Part shown: positions 32,006 through 42,599 of the stretch, in pieces
Position numbering within the stretch: position 1 is the first letter of the stretch
How the letters are laid out: every line of letters begins with the position of its first letter
Origin: Lathyrus oleraceus
Taxonomy: Eukaryota; Streptophyta; Magnoliopsida; Fabales; Fabaceae
Assembly (NCBI RefSeq): GCF_024323335.1
Contig: NC_066580.1
Span: 261,561,332 to 261,625,331 of the forward strand
Reading direction: 5' to 3'
Length of the DNA stretch: 64,000 bases
The notes under the pieces: model-generated
Told to the model about the DNA's origin: nothing
The model's input: only the letters and a program-made list of their open reading frames with translations
The model's database searches: none
Position numbers and translations under genes: made by a program

Positions 32006-35000
32006 CCTTAATTGTAACTGAATGTTGATTAGAATCACAAATCACAAGAAACTCTAACAACTTTTCCCTCCAATTCTCCAAATTCATCAAGAAGCTTCAT
32101 CAACAAAATTCATTGGAACTTCCTCATTTCTTCACCAATTCACGAAATTCTTGTTGCTTCATCTTCATTGGATCAAGAACTTCAACTGTTTCATCAATTC
32201 AGTGGCAAAAAACTCAAGGTTCGTGACTGTTGCAAAGGAGCTCAACCATGGCATTTTACAATTTCTCACAATTGGAGCGTGTTTGAGCTTACCTAATCAC
32301 TCCAAGCATCTTCCTAAAGCTTCACCTTCATCTGTTTCTGGCAATTGGAGTGAAAGAACTCAAGAACAACCACTGCCATTGCAAGGTGCATAAATCTCGA
32401 ACCTCATGATTCTTTAAATTTCCATATGCGTTCTGTAGAGTGTTCCATGTAGATGATTGTGATGTGTTCAGATTTTGAAATGATTAATGAATGAATGAGA
32501 TATCGTGATTTTTTGTTGTGATGTCAAAACCTAAATTGCTCGATCCGTGAGCTATAGTTAGAATTAGGATGAATTGGTTACATATTTGAAATCCTCATGC
32601 TTAGACCTTTCCAACCATATAGAGTTTGTGAATTTTGGTTGAGGAATGATCGAAACCGAATTTGAAGAGGAAGAACGCATGATGGCGCGGGGAAGACGAT
32701 TTTCTGAAGCTTTTTTTTCCTGTTTGATTCGTTTCGCTGGCTTGGCAATTTGAAAAGCTGTTTCCCGCCGCGCTGAGCCACTCACGAGCTGCCAACGCAT
32801 TAAAATGACATGCTGTCGTTTTGGACCAGCGAAGATAATTACTGAAATGCCATTCCATCATTTTAATTCACATAACACATTCAAATAATTATTTCACATA
32901 ATTCATTTAACTTATAAAATTCATAAAAAATTCATTACTAGTCCAAAAATAGTGAGAATTTTTTTGATAGATCCCAAATTCTCTCTAGTTTTTTATAGGC
33001 ATGGTAACATAAGTTGTGCATGGAGAAATGTTGACCTTTCCTATTGATTTTGTTCATGTGTACATTTTTTGTATGTTTTGCCAAATTCATCATGAAATGC
33101 TCATGCTTGTAAAGAAATGATTGAAAATTTTTGTGCTCATTCTGGACATGTTGATGGTGATTTCCATGTAAAGTTTCTGAATTTTGGATGCTTGGTTGAT
33201 TAGATATGAATTTTTGAATCTAGGTGTGACAATTTGTGTCACACCTAGTTAGGTCAACTTCATGAATTTATTTGCATGACCTATGATTGTTTGATTGAGT
33301 TGAAATTTTGCATGGATGATCATTGATATGTCAAGATAACATGTGAATTTGTTTGGATTTTTCTATGGCATTTTCCATTTGATTGATAATTTTCTTCACT
33401 GTGTGTTCATTTGGTGATCTTGTATGACACATGTTGGTATGTCTTTTGTGAAATTCTCATATGGCTTTGGATGAAGATGAAATTTGGTATTCTGATTATA
33501 GACACATTGTAGGACATCATGCTTTTGGTCCCATTCATTTCTTAATTGTTCTGACTGTTTTGTGAATTTTTGAAGTGAAGGCATGTGTTGGTGCTATGAA
33601 TTGGCTTGAATAATTGTGTCTGGATTTCTTGATTTTTATTGACCTAGTTCCTTTTGTCCAATTGAGCTGAAAATTGACATGCTATACCTTGAGTATGTCC
33701 TGTTTTGGTGTGAATGTTTGTGGAATTAATTGAATGGTTTGTGTATGCTTCTGAGTGAAATAGTTCTGTTTGGTCTTTTGGTGTTGCAAATTGCATGATT
33801 GATGTTAAATTGTGCATGAAATGATAATAGTGAATGGTATGAGCATGGGACCAATTGCATTTGCTTTTGATTTGTTTGAATATGATTTTGGTTGGCTTGC
33901 ACTTGCTGTTTAGAATTTTTTATCCCCTTTGGACCCTAGGCTTGGCCTAGTGGTCTAGTTTCTCACATTTGGTTTGACTTTTCAGGTTAAAAGTGCAAAA
34001 GGCTTAAGAAGGAAATTGAAAAGTGAAAATTGAATTTGTTTGATGTTGTCTACTAATATGTCTTTGTTTTGTAGGTTGTGAAGCTTGAGCTTGGGCTTAT
34101 AGCTTGCACTTATGTGCATTAACTTGTGTTGCATTGTACAGATTAACTGATTAACCATTTGCTGTTTAATGTTTGTCTGTCTGAGTACTGATGATACTTG
34201 ATTGATTTCAGGTACATTTAGTCGCTTACAGTTCTTTAAGAACTTGCTTGCTGCTGCTTGGTTTTTAAACCACTTGAAGTAGGACTTCTATTCTTCATGT
34301 AGTCTGGAAGACCTGGCCTGTTACTTGGCCAGGCAACTGTCTGAAGTCCTCCTTAAGAGGCGATGTTTGTGGTTGTTTACATTTGTGCCCAAGCAGGTAA
34401 AGACCTTTATGAGGCAATTGGTGGATCAAAGGGATATGCAATCTATCCCCCACTATTCTGTGAGTCGTCCCTCTGCTCACACGGCTGTGTGTTGATGCAT
34501 TGGGACACAAACCCAAGATCCTGTGCTGTTGCACAATCGAGTCAGAGTCTTTGAGCGTAGAAGGGTCCCTCCATTCTGGACCCACGCTCCTTTGTCTGAA
34601 GCTCTCCCTGGTCAGGGATAAGAGCTGTGAAGTCTGATCTTCACTCACCTTTCATCTGCTTCACCTTAGCCCCGCAATGGCAAGGTTAAGAGCGAATACT
34701 ACCCATGTACAGATGACTTGCTTCGGCAGTCAAACCCATTGTTTGAGCCTCACTTGAATGGTTATAGTGTGTGCTTTGTGAATATTTGTTTCCTCTGTTT
34801 GCTTGTATGCTTGTATGCTTGCTTTCTTCCTGGATAGGATTAGCTTGCAGTTGTGCAAGTAGGTAGAAACCTGAACGTAGGGTAATGATGCATGACAACA
34901 CTAGGCTCGAGTACAGCTCCCTGGTAGTGTGTCTTCCCTTGGTTTCTGGCTAGATTTCTTTCCCTTTCAGGGGAACTACATCGCCCTGATCCTTGTTCCA

Positions 35001-35129
35001 GACGAGGTATGTAGGCAGGAGACCGTGCGAGGTCTCTCCGGGCAACCTTTTTTTCTTTTGTGTGTGTGCTTGACAGTTATAGGCTCGAGTTCCCGACTCC
35101 CTATTAACTTGTTGGTTGTTGTGTGCTTG

Positions 35130-35311
35130 GAAGCTGATGTAAGTCCATCGAGTGGCGTTCGGGTTCCAGTGTTTTGTGTGTGTTTTGGTTCGGATGCCGA
35201 TGTAAGTCCAGTGATTGGCTTTCGGGCTCCATATTTGCCGTTTTGTGTGTGTTTTGGTTCGGATGCTGATGTAAGCCCAGTGATTGGCTGTCGGGCTCCA
35301 TGTTTGCCTGT
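35130..35311 (+). repeat. Three imperfect tandem units in LTR A (63-69 bp)
   Basis: GATGTAAG starts at 35136, 35199 and 35268. Each unit continues with CCAGTGATTGGC or a variant and a CGGGCTCC or CGGGTTCC phrase. The same array is at about 54526-54707 in the 3' LTR. Confidence 0.8.
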
Positions 35312-35500
35312 GTGTTTGTTTGCTTGTTTGGCGTGCGTGAGCCGAACTACAGCAGCTCTGATTCTCGTTCCAGACGAGATATGTAGGCATAGGATGCGAT
35401 GTCCTAGCGAGCTCTCTTCCTCCTGACCCCACCTGCGTTGTCTTCGGTGAGTGTGTGTGTATGATGTTTAGCAACCTTTTCTTTTCTTAGAACGTGGATC

Positions 35501-35516
35501 CCGTCGAGTACGACGG
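35501..35516 (+). promoter_or_regulatory. LTR-end hairpin of Ogre A (5' LTR)
   Basis: CCGTCG-AGTA-CGACGG, followed by GGTGCTAATACCTTCCC. Relative to element 1 (CCGTTG/CAACGG) both arms changed together, keeping the pair (T-A to C-G). Confidence 0.75.
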
Positions 35517-35709
35517 ACGTGAGGGGTGCTAATACCTTCCCCTTGCGTAACCGACTCCCGTACCCTTTCTCTTTGGTCGCGAGACCATTCCCTTTCCAGG
35601 TTTCTCTGAGCGTTCCCTTTCCCTATCTTGGGATAAATAACGCGCAGTGGCGGCTCTGTGTTGTGTTTTTGTTACAGCTCGCCGGTTTTTTTTTCGCGGA
35701 TGCGACAGC

Positions 35710-35727
35710 TGGCGACTCTGTTGGGGA
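35710..35727 (+). other. Primer-binding site of Ogre A
   Basis: TGGCGACTCTGTTGGGGA starts two bases after the LTR end. Ogre elements prime with tRNA-Arg; element 1 differs at one base. Confidence 0.9.
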
Positions 35728-36791
35728 AGTCAAAGATGTAGACCTGTGCTGGTCCATCTTCCCTAAGCGAGTCTTTCCTAGCGTTTTAGGATAGTTTAGG
35801 TTGCTTGTTTTGCTTGATTTATTGCATTTATTATTCTGACAGTATATATATTTGCATAAATATTTGCATGCATCATACTATCATGTTGCCGTCCTCTGTG
35901 CAGGTGGTTCCTCTGTTTTGGGGTGGGTGTTCTGAGTGGGGCTAAAACCCAGGCCCGAGTATACACCTAGGATTAGTGTGGTCTCATGTCGCCTTCTTCA
36001 TGTTAGGTCAACATGTGCCTGGCGGCGTGATGTACCAAAAGCCGGACGAGGTTCATTTGATAGTGCTTTCCTCTGTGGGGTACTCCACTTTGGCTTAGTT
36101 ACTTCATTTGAACTATTGACCCTGGTGACCGATCATTTCCCGGATCTTTGGTTTAGACGGTCTTAAGGGAGCTACAATGGCACACCCGAAAGGGCAAACC
36201 CATTGAGTATCTCTGCCCGATTGTCGAGACTATTATCCGCCTTAGGATGACCTGTTTAGAATTTACCTGTGAGGGGAGGGTGATTCTTTCAGATGCGTGT
36301 TCAGATGGTGACTCAGATGGTGACTTTTGGTTCCGTGGATTGGAGTCCTATTTATGAGTCAGATTTATGGTCATTTATTGCTGAGACGCCGGAGTGCTGT
36401 CCGTGGTATTTATCAGTGGGGATCCGTTTATTTCAGGATTCCCCGGGCCGAGTTATTTATCAGCGGGGATCCGTTTACTTCAGGATTCCCTGGGCCGATT
36501 CAGATGGTTGTGGGTGTCTGCTCAGAGACTGTATGATGATGATGATGTATATGTTTTCCGTTTATTTCGGAACCTGTGGGTCGGATTGGTGGTTGCATAT
36601 TCCTCAGATGATTATGATCGGTCCAGAAACCAGCTTCAGTGCAGATGATCAGATGACTCGGAGGATGGCAAAGCATTGCATTCATTCATCAGCATCATTA
36701 CATTTTGCATTTACCTGCATCTAACACATGTTTACCCATATGCAGGGACACTTTTGATCGAGATCCTGATTGAGAGACTTTCTGCTCAGAC
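35728..36791 (+). other. Internal leader of Ogre A before ORF1
   Basis: No gene supported. A 47-bp tandem duplication at about 36407-36500 (TATTTATCAG at 36407 and 36454, each followed by GGGGATCCGTTTA and TTCAGGATTCC) creates overlapping open frames of up to 143 codons that have no protein likeness. A CAT/GCATT-rich stretch near 36680-36745 precedes ORF1. Confidence 0.65.
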
Positions 36792-38534
36792 ATGAGAACC
36801 GATTTGAAGCACGATGTGGCCTACAGTTTCTTTGATCCAGAGATTGGTGTGCTGAAGGATATGGTAGCATTGATTACACCCGACCATGTGGGGATGTTCA
36901 GAGAGTCATATGGTAGTATCCTGAAGATGGTTTTCAGACTCACCGACAGTGAGAGAAGTGCCATTCATACTCTTCTTCAGTTCTATGACCCGGGGCTGAG
37001 ATGTTTCGTATTTCCAGACTATCTGTTGGGACCTCTGATGGAGGACTATGCTAGTATTCTGGGTATGCAGATCCGAGATCAGATTCCTTTCCATGTCGCT
37101 AGGGCGGAGCCAGATGTCCTTGGAATTTCACGTGCTCTTTATTTGAGTCCGGAAATGGTCAAGGAGGGTTTGAAGGAGAAAGGAAAATTATCCGGGTTTC
37201 ATTTGAGTTTCTTGGAGGCTAGTGCCAAGGAACATGCTGCTATGGGTAATTGGAAGACGGTTTGCGCTCTGGTTGCTGTGAGCATTTATGGGATAGTTCT
37301 GTTTCCTAATCAGAAGAACTTTGTGGACCATAATGCTATCAGGTTGTTCCTGCAGAGAAACCCTATCCCTACTCTGATTGGAGATGTTTACTATTCGGTT
37401 CATAATAGGAATGAGAAGCGGCGTGGGGGTTTGGTCAGGTGCTGTTCTCAGTTGCTGTTCAGGTGGTTTATGGGGTATTTGCCTTCTCGAGGTGCTTTTG
37501 CTCGTATTGATCCCACTGTCAAGTGGTCGTTCAGGTTGATGGGTTTGCGGGCTGATGATATTGCTTGGACTCATAATGGTTTGGCTGGTCAGGATTTTAT
37601 ATACAGTTGCGGGAGTCTACCCAACGTGCCTTTGGTGGGAGTTCAGGGTTGCATCAATTACAACCCGGTGCTTCTCAGGAGACAGATGGGGTTTGCTGTA
37701 GAGGGTCCTCCTCTCGGGCGAGAGATCCAGGAGTCCTTTTACTTCCCGATTGATGGTAACCAGGCCAAGCTGAGGCAGGTATTGGATGAGTGGCGTAATA
37801 TCCAGAGAAAGGGTAAGGTTCCGTTTGGCAAAGTCAACTGCCGGTATTTTCCTCTATTTGATGATTGGTTGCGGAAGAGAATTGAGGTTACATTTCTACC
37901 ATTTCCTGGAGGTGATCCTGTGTGTCCTAGGATTGAGGGTCCAAGTTCTTCTGTCAGCATGGAAGAATTCCTTGAGATGAAGAGGGCCAGAGATCAGTTG
38001 CATGCCGAGAAAGCGGAATTGGAGATGACTGTTGCTCGGTTTCAGACAGCTAACCAAGAGATCAAAGTGAAGATGGAAGATCAAGACAAGCGACATGCCT
38101 TGGAAGCCAAGCGCTTTGAGATGGATACAGCCTACTATGGGAAGATCAGCCAAGCCTTAGCATCGTCCAACAGGGAGCATGTCATCACCAAAGAAAGATT
38201 GGCTAGAGCTGCAAAGGTTATTGAAGATGAGAAGAGAAGGCAAATCTTGGTGAAGGATCAGAGGGACGACAGAGTCCGGGTTCTTAGTGCTGAGTGGGAG
38301 GCAAAGTTGAAGGTCAAGGAAGCAGAGAGTATGAAGATCATCGCCGAGAGAGATCACTACATGGCAGAGAGAGATCACTACATGGCAGAGAGAGATCACT
38401 ACTTCAGACAGATGAAGATTCATCAGAAGGAAGTGGGGAGATTACAGCAGGAGAACACCGAGCTCAGGTTCGCCGTAGAGTTCGCGAAGATGGAAGATGA
38501 GATAGGGCCATCTGTGGGACCCTCATCCGACTAG
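36792..38534 (+). CDS. Ogre ORF1 protein (580 aa), function unknown
   Basis: This is the extra ORF upstream of gag that defines Ogre elements. The N-terminal two thirds is a globular region resembling the plant DUF7745 family, with landmarks IYGIVLFPNQKNFVDHNAI, NPIPTLIGDVYYSVHNRN, FRWFMGYLPS and DDIAWTH. From about residue 395 the protein is a long charged coiled coil (MEEFLEMKRARDQLHAEK onward to RLQQENTELR). Within it a heptad, AERDHYM, is present three times from residue 518. It starts at the first ATG of an uninterrupted frame and stops 349 bp before the gag ORF. It is thought to help in particle assembly or transport, but its role is not established. Intact here. Confidence 0.85.
   Translation: MRTDLKHDVAYSFFDPEIGVLKDMVALITPDHVGMFRESYGSILKMVFRLTDSERSAIHTLLQFYDPGLRCFVFPDYLLGPLMEDYASILGMQIRDQIPFHVARAEPDVLGISRALYLSPEMVKEGLKEKGKLSGFHLSFLEASAKEHAAMGNWKTVCALVAVSIYGIVLFPNQKNFVDHNAIRLFLQRNPIPTLIGDVYYSVHNRNEKRRGGLVRCCSQLLFRWFMGYLPSRGAFARIDPTVKWSFRLMGLRADDIAWTHNGLAGQDFIYSCGSLPNVPLVGVQGCINYNPVLLRRQMGFAVEGPPLGREIQESFYFPIDGNQAKLRQVLDEWRNIQRKGKVPFGKVNCRYFPLFDDWLRKRIEVTFLPFPGGDPVCPRIEGPSSSVSMEEFLEMKRARDQLHAEKAELEMTVARFQTANQEIKVKMEDQDKRHALEAKRFEMDTAYYGKISQALASSNREHVITKERLARAAKVIEDEKRRQILVKDQRDDRVRVLSAEWEAKLKVKEAESMKIIAERDHYMAERDHYMAERDHYFRQMKIHQKEVGRLQQENTELRFAVEFAKMEDEIGPSVGPSSD
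38343..38405 (+). repeat. 21-bp in-frame triplication in ORF1 coiled coil
   Basis: GCCGAGAGAGATCACTAC and near-identical copies follow every 21 bp, encoding the heptad AERDHYM, AERDHYM, AERDHYF. The unit length matches one heptad, so each copy lengthens the coiled coil by two turns without breaking register. Confidence 0.9.
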
Positions 38535-39057
38535 CTTTCATTTGTTGTGGATTACCGTCAGGCTTGTTGACGGAATCTACTTCCTTGTATTTCTTTTCTG
38601 ATTCCGGAGGATTGTATGTGAATTTTATCTGGTTTGATGTATGACTATGGCACTTGTTTGTGCACTTTGTTATGTGATGGCGGCTTTTCATTCAGTGATT
38701 GGTTTTCAAGATTTATTTGCTTTACTGTATGTACTCACACAAGCACACACATGGTTGGGGGGTATCACGCTAAAATCACATATCTCCGATCTGCACGATG
38801 GAATCCAATGCTGAATATCAGAATATTGATGCCAGATTATTTGTCTCAATGATGCCAGGATCAAGAGACAAAGTGTCCTTCATATGGATAGACACTGCAT
38901 CCATGCATTGATCATAATAACTTGTGTTTTATTTTGCAGGTATCTGTTGCTAACGTGCTTGATTGTTTCAGGAATCATTGCTCGTGCTCGCAGAACTGTA
39001 CCTTTGCACTCAACACGCCCTCACAGATACTATACCAGACGCAATACTCCCAGACTC
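38535..39057 (+). other. ORF1-gag spacer with candidate splice acceptors
   Basis: No separate gene. Pyrimidine-rich stretches ending in CAG occur at 38939 (TTTTATTTTGCAG) and 38971 (TTGATTGTTTCAG). The gag frame is open from 38884, but its first residues (hydrophobic, CVLFCRYLLL) are unlike gag and overlap these acceptor-like sites, so that part may be intronic or leader sequence. Confidence 0.5.
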
Positions 39058-42000
39058 ATGGATCTTCCCAACACAGATATTCTCGAGCTGAAGGATAAAA
39101 TGAACGAGCTGATCAACATCATGCAAGGCTTTGCAGTTGGTCAGAAGGCGTTGGCAGACAAAGTTGAAAAGCTCGAGCGGGCTTCTGCAGCAAACAGCGG
39201 GGTTAACCTGGATGGAGTCTCCAACCAGGGGCTGGGGTCTCGTGACGGCGGAAAGAGGACAACTATTGGTGTGGTGAATAATACTGGTGCTGGTGGCCAA
39301 CAGGGGCAGAATTTGAAGGACAATATGTTGCCTCCGTTCTATGGGTTTGATGAAGATAGGGAGGAAGACAGGGAGGCTGACCAGTTTTCAATGCAGAATG
39401 AACCGTTTGTTCCCTACAGTGCTCCGCCTCAGAACAAGGAGATTCAGCTGTTGGCTGAAAAGATTAAGGTATTGGAGAGCTATGCCACTCCCGGGGTGGT
39501 CAATATGTCTAATATGGGGCTTGTTGAGGGGATCGTGATCCCACAGAAGTTTAAGGCGCCAACATTTGATAGATATAATGGGAGTTCTTGCCCGGAGACG
39601 CATCTTCAGGCCTTTGTCCGCAAAATTTCTGCATATACAATGGATCAGAAACTGTGGATGTATTTTTTCCAGGACAGCCTGTCCGGAGGTTCCCTGGAAT
39701 GGTATACCAAGTTGAAATCCTCGGACATTAAAAATTGGCAGGATCTTGGGGATGCTTTCTTCAAGCAATATCAGTTTAATGCTGACATGGCTCCGAGCCG
39801 TACCCAGCTGCAGGATATGTCTCAGAAGAACAATGAAGGGTTTAAGGAGTATGCCCAACGGTGGAGGGAATTGGCTGCAAGAGTGCAACCTCCTCTGGTT
39901 GATAGGGAAATGTCGGATCTGTTCATGGGGACCCTGCAGGGGGCCTTTGCTGAGAGGATGGTCGGATGTCCTGTCACCAACTTCTCAGATATTGTGGTGG
40001 CTGGGGAACGGATAGAAAGTTGGCTGAAATTGGGGAAAATCCAGGGTACTGCGTCTTCTTCTTCTTCGGGGTCAAAGAAGCCATTCGGTAATGGTGGGCA
40101 GAGGAAGAAGGAAGGGGATACCAGTGCTGTGTACTCACAACGAGGACCCAGTAGGGACCGTTATTTCCAGCACAATGCTGCGGTAACCATTCTCGCTGAG
40201 TCTCAGCCTGCACAATCGCAACAGCAACAACAACAACAAAGACAACCTTTTCAACAGAGGCCACAGAGGGCCGGGTACCAGGTCAGGGGCCGGATGAATG
40301 ATAGGCAGTTTGACAGGCCTCCGGTGACTTATTCCTTTTTGCTGAAGAAATTGCAAGACCTAGGGCTGGTACAGTTGAGAACGCTGGCACCTTTGAGACC
40401 TGATCAAAGGCCAGCTAGTTATAATGAGAACGTGAAATGCGAATTCCATTCGGGTGCTCCCGGACACAACGTAGAGGACTGCAAAGCTTTTAAGCACGTA
40501 GTCCAAGACCTGGTGGATTCGAAAGCGATCAACTTTGCACCATCTCCCAATGTCAATGCCAACCCCATGCCCGCGCATGGTCAAGGGGGAGTGAATGCCA
40601 TTTCTGCAGAGAGTAGGTTTGGGCTGTCTACTATGGACCAGTTGAAGACTCCGTTGGAGGAGGTCAAGGGTTTGTTGTTGAAAAGTGGGGTTTATCCGGG
40701 ATGTGGCCATGAGTGTGCTGAGTGCATTGTCTCTATCAATGGGTGTGAGCTTCTGAGGAAGAATGTCCAGGGTCTGATGGACGAGGGGAGTATCTTGATT
40801 GAGAGGGCTGATAAAGAAAAAGAGGAAGTCTCCACCATAACTATATACTTTGATCCGGTGGATTTGTCAAACCTTGTTGAAGCGGCTCCAGTTACCATCA
40901 CGGTACCTGGACCAATTCCTTACGACAAAGATGATGCCGTGTCGTGGCATTATGGTGGGGAAGTGTACTGTAACGGGGAAAAGATAGAAGAGCAATTTGC
41001 AAGTGAAACCACTGTGCTAAAGGTGGATAATGCCGGTCCCAGCGGTTTCACTCGCAGTGGAAGGTTATTTGCTCCTGATGCGTTGAGGAGGGGAGAAGGA
41101 GAAAAAGAGAAAAAAGAAAAGGCCGAGGCTTTAGCCAGGGCGAAAGGGAAGGCTGTGTTGAATGATAGTACTCCTGTGGTGACGCCGACGCCTGCAGGGT
41201 CGGAAGGCAAACTTGATGATGATGCTGAAGAATTTTTAAGAATCATCAAAAAGTCAGAGTATAAATTGGTGGACCATCTGCAGCAGACCCCTTCCAAAAT
41301 CTCGATTCTATCGTTGCTGTTGAGCTCTGAGGGGCACAGGGAGGCTTTGTTGAAAATATTGAAGAAGGCCTATGTTCCTCAAGAGATCACTATTAATCAA
41401 TTGGAAACTGTGGTGTCTAATGTTCATGCCAGCCATGGGCTGGGTTTCACGGACATGGACCTGACAGTGGATGGAAGGAATCATAACAGGGCGCTACACA
41501 TTGCTATGGAATGCAAAGGGGCCGTGCTTTCGCATGTGCTGGTTGATACCGGCTCCTCCTTAAATGTGTTGCCGAAGAAGGCCTTGGCAAAGCTTAATTG
41601 TGATGGGCTGATTCTGACCCCTACTGATTTGATAGTACGGGCTTTTGATGGGTCAAAGCGGGCCGTATTCGGGGAAGTGGAGCTGCCAGTGAAGATTGGA
41701 CCGGAGGTGTTCAAGTCGACATTCTATGTCATGGATATTCAGCCGGCATACAGCTGCCTGTTGGGTAGGCCGTGGATTCATGCTGCTGGGGCAGTTACCT
41801 CGACTTTGCACCAGAAACTAAAGTACATCTGGGAAGGTCAAGTTGTCACTGTTTGTGGAGAGGAGGACATATTTGTCAGCCACTTGCCCTCTTTCAAATA
41901 CGTGGAGATGGATGGGGAAATATGGGAAATGCCCAGCCAGGCATTTGAAACCGTTAAGGTGGAGAATGCTCTGTTTGCTAAGCAGGAGGAAGAGAAACCG

Positions 42001-42330
42001 TCCATATCTTCATATAAGCAGGCCGCCGAGGTGGTTAAGAATGGAGAGGCTCCTGGTTGGGGCAGAATGATGGATGTCCCCGCGAAGAAAGACCGATTTG
42101 GAGTTGGGTATCAGCCTGGTGGAGGCTCGTCTGGGCAAGGCAGAGGACGTCGTACGTCGGTAACTTTCACAAGCGCCGGAATGCTGGATCCGGATCACAT
42201 ATGCATGATGGGTGAAGATGCTGATAGCGACTGCGACATGGACCAATGGATAAAGCCGTGCACACCCGGGATGGGAATCCAGAACTGGAAGGCTGAAGAG
42301 ATCATCCGGGTCACTCTGCTGGAAGAGTAA
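39058..42330 (+). CDS. Ogre A gag-protease
   Basis: I choose the ATG at 39058 (MDLPNTDILELKDKMNELI) because the upstream open part does not look like gag. Order: N-terminal helix; capsid-type gag domain (IPQKFKAPTFDRYNGSSCPE, GGSLEWYTKL, WQDLGDAFFKQYQF); a glutamine-rich basic linker near 40210; a zinc-knuckle-like CEFHSGAPGHNVEDC; a long charged linker; then aspartic protease with DTGSS (nt 41545-41559) and CLLGRPWIHAAGA. Gag packages the RNA and protease cuts the polyprotein. The frame stops at 42328, at the donor of the predicted intron, so an unspliced RNA gives gag-protease and a spliced one should extend into pol. No lesion seen. Confidence 0.9.
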   Translation: MDLPNTDILELKDKMNELINIMQGFAVGQKALADKVEKLERASAANSGVNLDGVSNQGLGSRDGGKRTTIGVVNNTGAGGQQGQNLKDNMLPPFYGFDEDREEDREADQFSMQNEPFVPYSAPPQNKEIQLLAEKIKVLESYATPGVVNMSNMGLVEGIVIPQKFKAPTFDRYNGSSCPETHLQAFVRKISAYTMDQKLWMYFFQDSLSGGSLEWYTKLKSSDIKNWQDLGDAFFKQYQFNADMAPSRTQLQDMSQKNNEGFKEYAQRWRELAARVQPPLVDREMSDLFMGTLQGAFAERMVGCPVTNFSDIVVAGERIESWLKLGKIQGTASSSSSGSKKPFGNGGQRKKEGDTSAVYSQRGPSRDRYFQHNAAVTILAESQPAQSQQQQQQQRQPFQQRPQRAGYQVRGRMNDRQFDRPPVTYSFLLKKLQDLGLVQLRTLAPLRPDQRPASYNENVKCEFHSGAPGHNVEDCKAFKHVVQDLVDSKAINFAPSPNVNANPMPAHGQGGVNAISAESRFGLSTMDQLKTPLEEVKGLLLKSGVYPGCGHECAECIVSINGCELLRKNVQGLMDEGSILIERADKEKEEVSTITIYFDPVDLSNLVEAAPVTITVPGPIPYDKDDAVSWHYGGEVYCNGEKIEEQFASETTVLKVDNAGPSGFTRSGRLFAPDALRRGEGEKEKKEKAEALARAKGKAVLNDSTPVVTPTPAGSEGKLDDDAEEFLRIIKKSEYKLVDHLQQTPSKISILSLLLSSEGHREALLKILKKAYVPQEITINQLETVVSNVHASHGLGFTDMDLTVDGRNHNRALHIAMECKGAVLSHVLVDTGSSLNVLPKKALAKLNCDGLILTPTDLIVRAFDGSKRAVFGEVELPVKIGPEVFKSTFYVMDIQPAYSCLLGRPWIHAAGAVTSTLHQKLKYIWEGQVVTVCGEEDIFVSHLPSFKYVEMDGEIWEMPSQAFETVKVENALFAKQEEEKPSISSYKQAAEVVKNGEAPGWGRMMDVPAKKDRFGVGYQPGGGSSGQGRGRRTSVTFTSAGMLDPDHICMMGEDADSDCDMDQWIKPCTPGMGIQNWKAEEIIRVTLLEE

Positions 42331-42599
42331 TATTTTTCTTGTTTTCAGTTTATATGCATGAAAGCCTTATGTGTTGCCCGACACGTAATGGTTCATTGTA
42401 AGGGCCACCTCATGTTTAAATTTGCAAATTCGCATCATTAATAAAGGATGTTTTTCAGTCAAAAGCGGTGTTCCTTGTTTTTCATTTATTTTTGCAGTTT
42501 AAAAATAAAAACAAAATAAAAATGGCAATGTTTTCATTTTTCGCTTTTTTAATTTCTCACACCGGTTCTAAAGCAATGCATGAATCAACATTCATGCAG
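42327..42599 (+). other. Predicted intron between protease and RT (273 nt)
   Basis: Ogre elements are known to carry an intron between the protease and RT domains. Here the gag-protease stop overlaps a donor-like AGA|GTAATA, the segment is T-rich, and CATTCATGCAG precedes position 42600. Using GT at 42327 and AG at 42599, the intron lies in phase 2, and the reading frame before it connects in frame with the acidic stretch that leads to RT. The acceptor choice is mine; a few other AG sites are nearby. Confidence 0.7.

Larger units (their letters stand above)
30605..35707 (+). repeat. 5' LTR of Ogre A (5103 bp)
   Basis: Begins TGTAACACCTC and ends GCGACA. TATA box at 31999. Near the end lie two copies of CCAGACGAG(G/A)TATGTAGGC (about 35006 and 35375), a GATGTAAG-containing repeat of 63-69 bp in three copies (about 35130-35311), the LTR-end hairpin at 35501 and GTGGCGGCTCTG at about 35647. 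Compared with the 3' LTR it lacks a 9-10 bp duplication (at 50525). The 165-codon frame at 34929-35426 is repeat-driven and not a gene. Confidence 0.95.

Noticed and set aside
32564..32861. Three overlapping minus-strand frames of 67-86 codons, duplicated at 51960
   Set aside because: Overlapping frames in LTR leader sequence with no recognisable domain.
34929..35474. Frames of 165 (plus) and 174 (minus) codons in LTR A, repeated at 54325-54870
   Set aside because: Both come from the 63-69 bp tandem units of the LTR; both strands are open over the same stretch and neither resembles a protein.
36293..36724. 143-codon frame before ORF1
   Set aside because: Created by a 47-bp tandem duplication in the leader, with other frames open over the same DNA.
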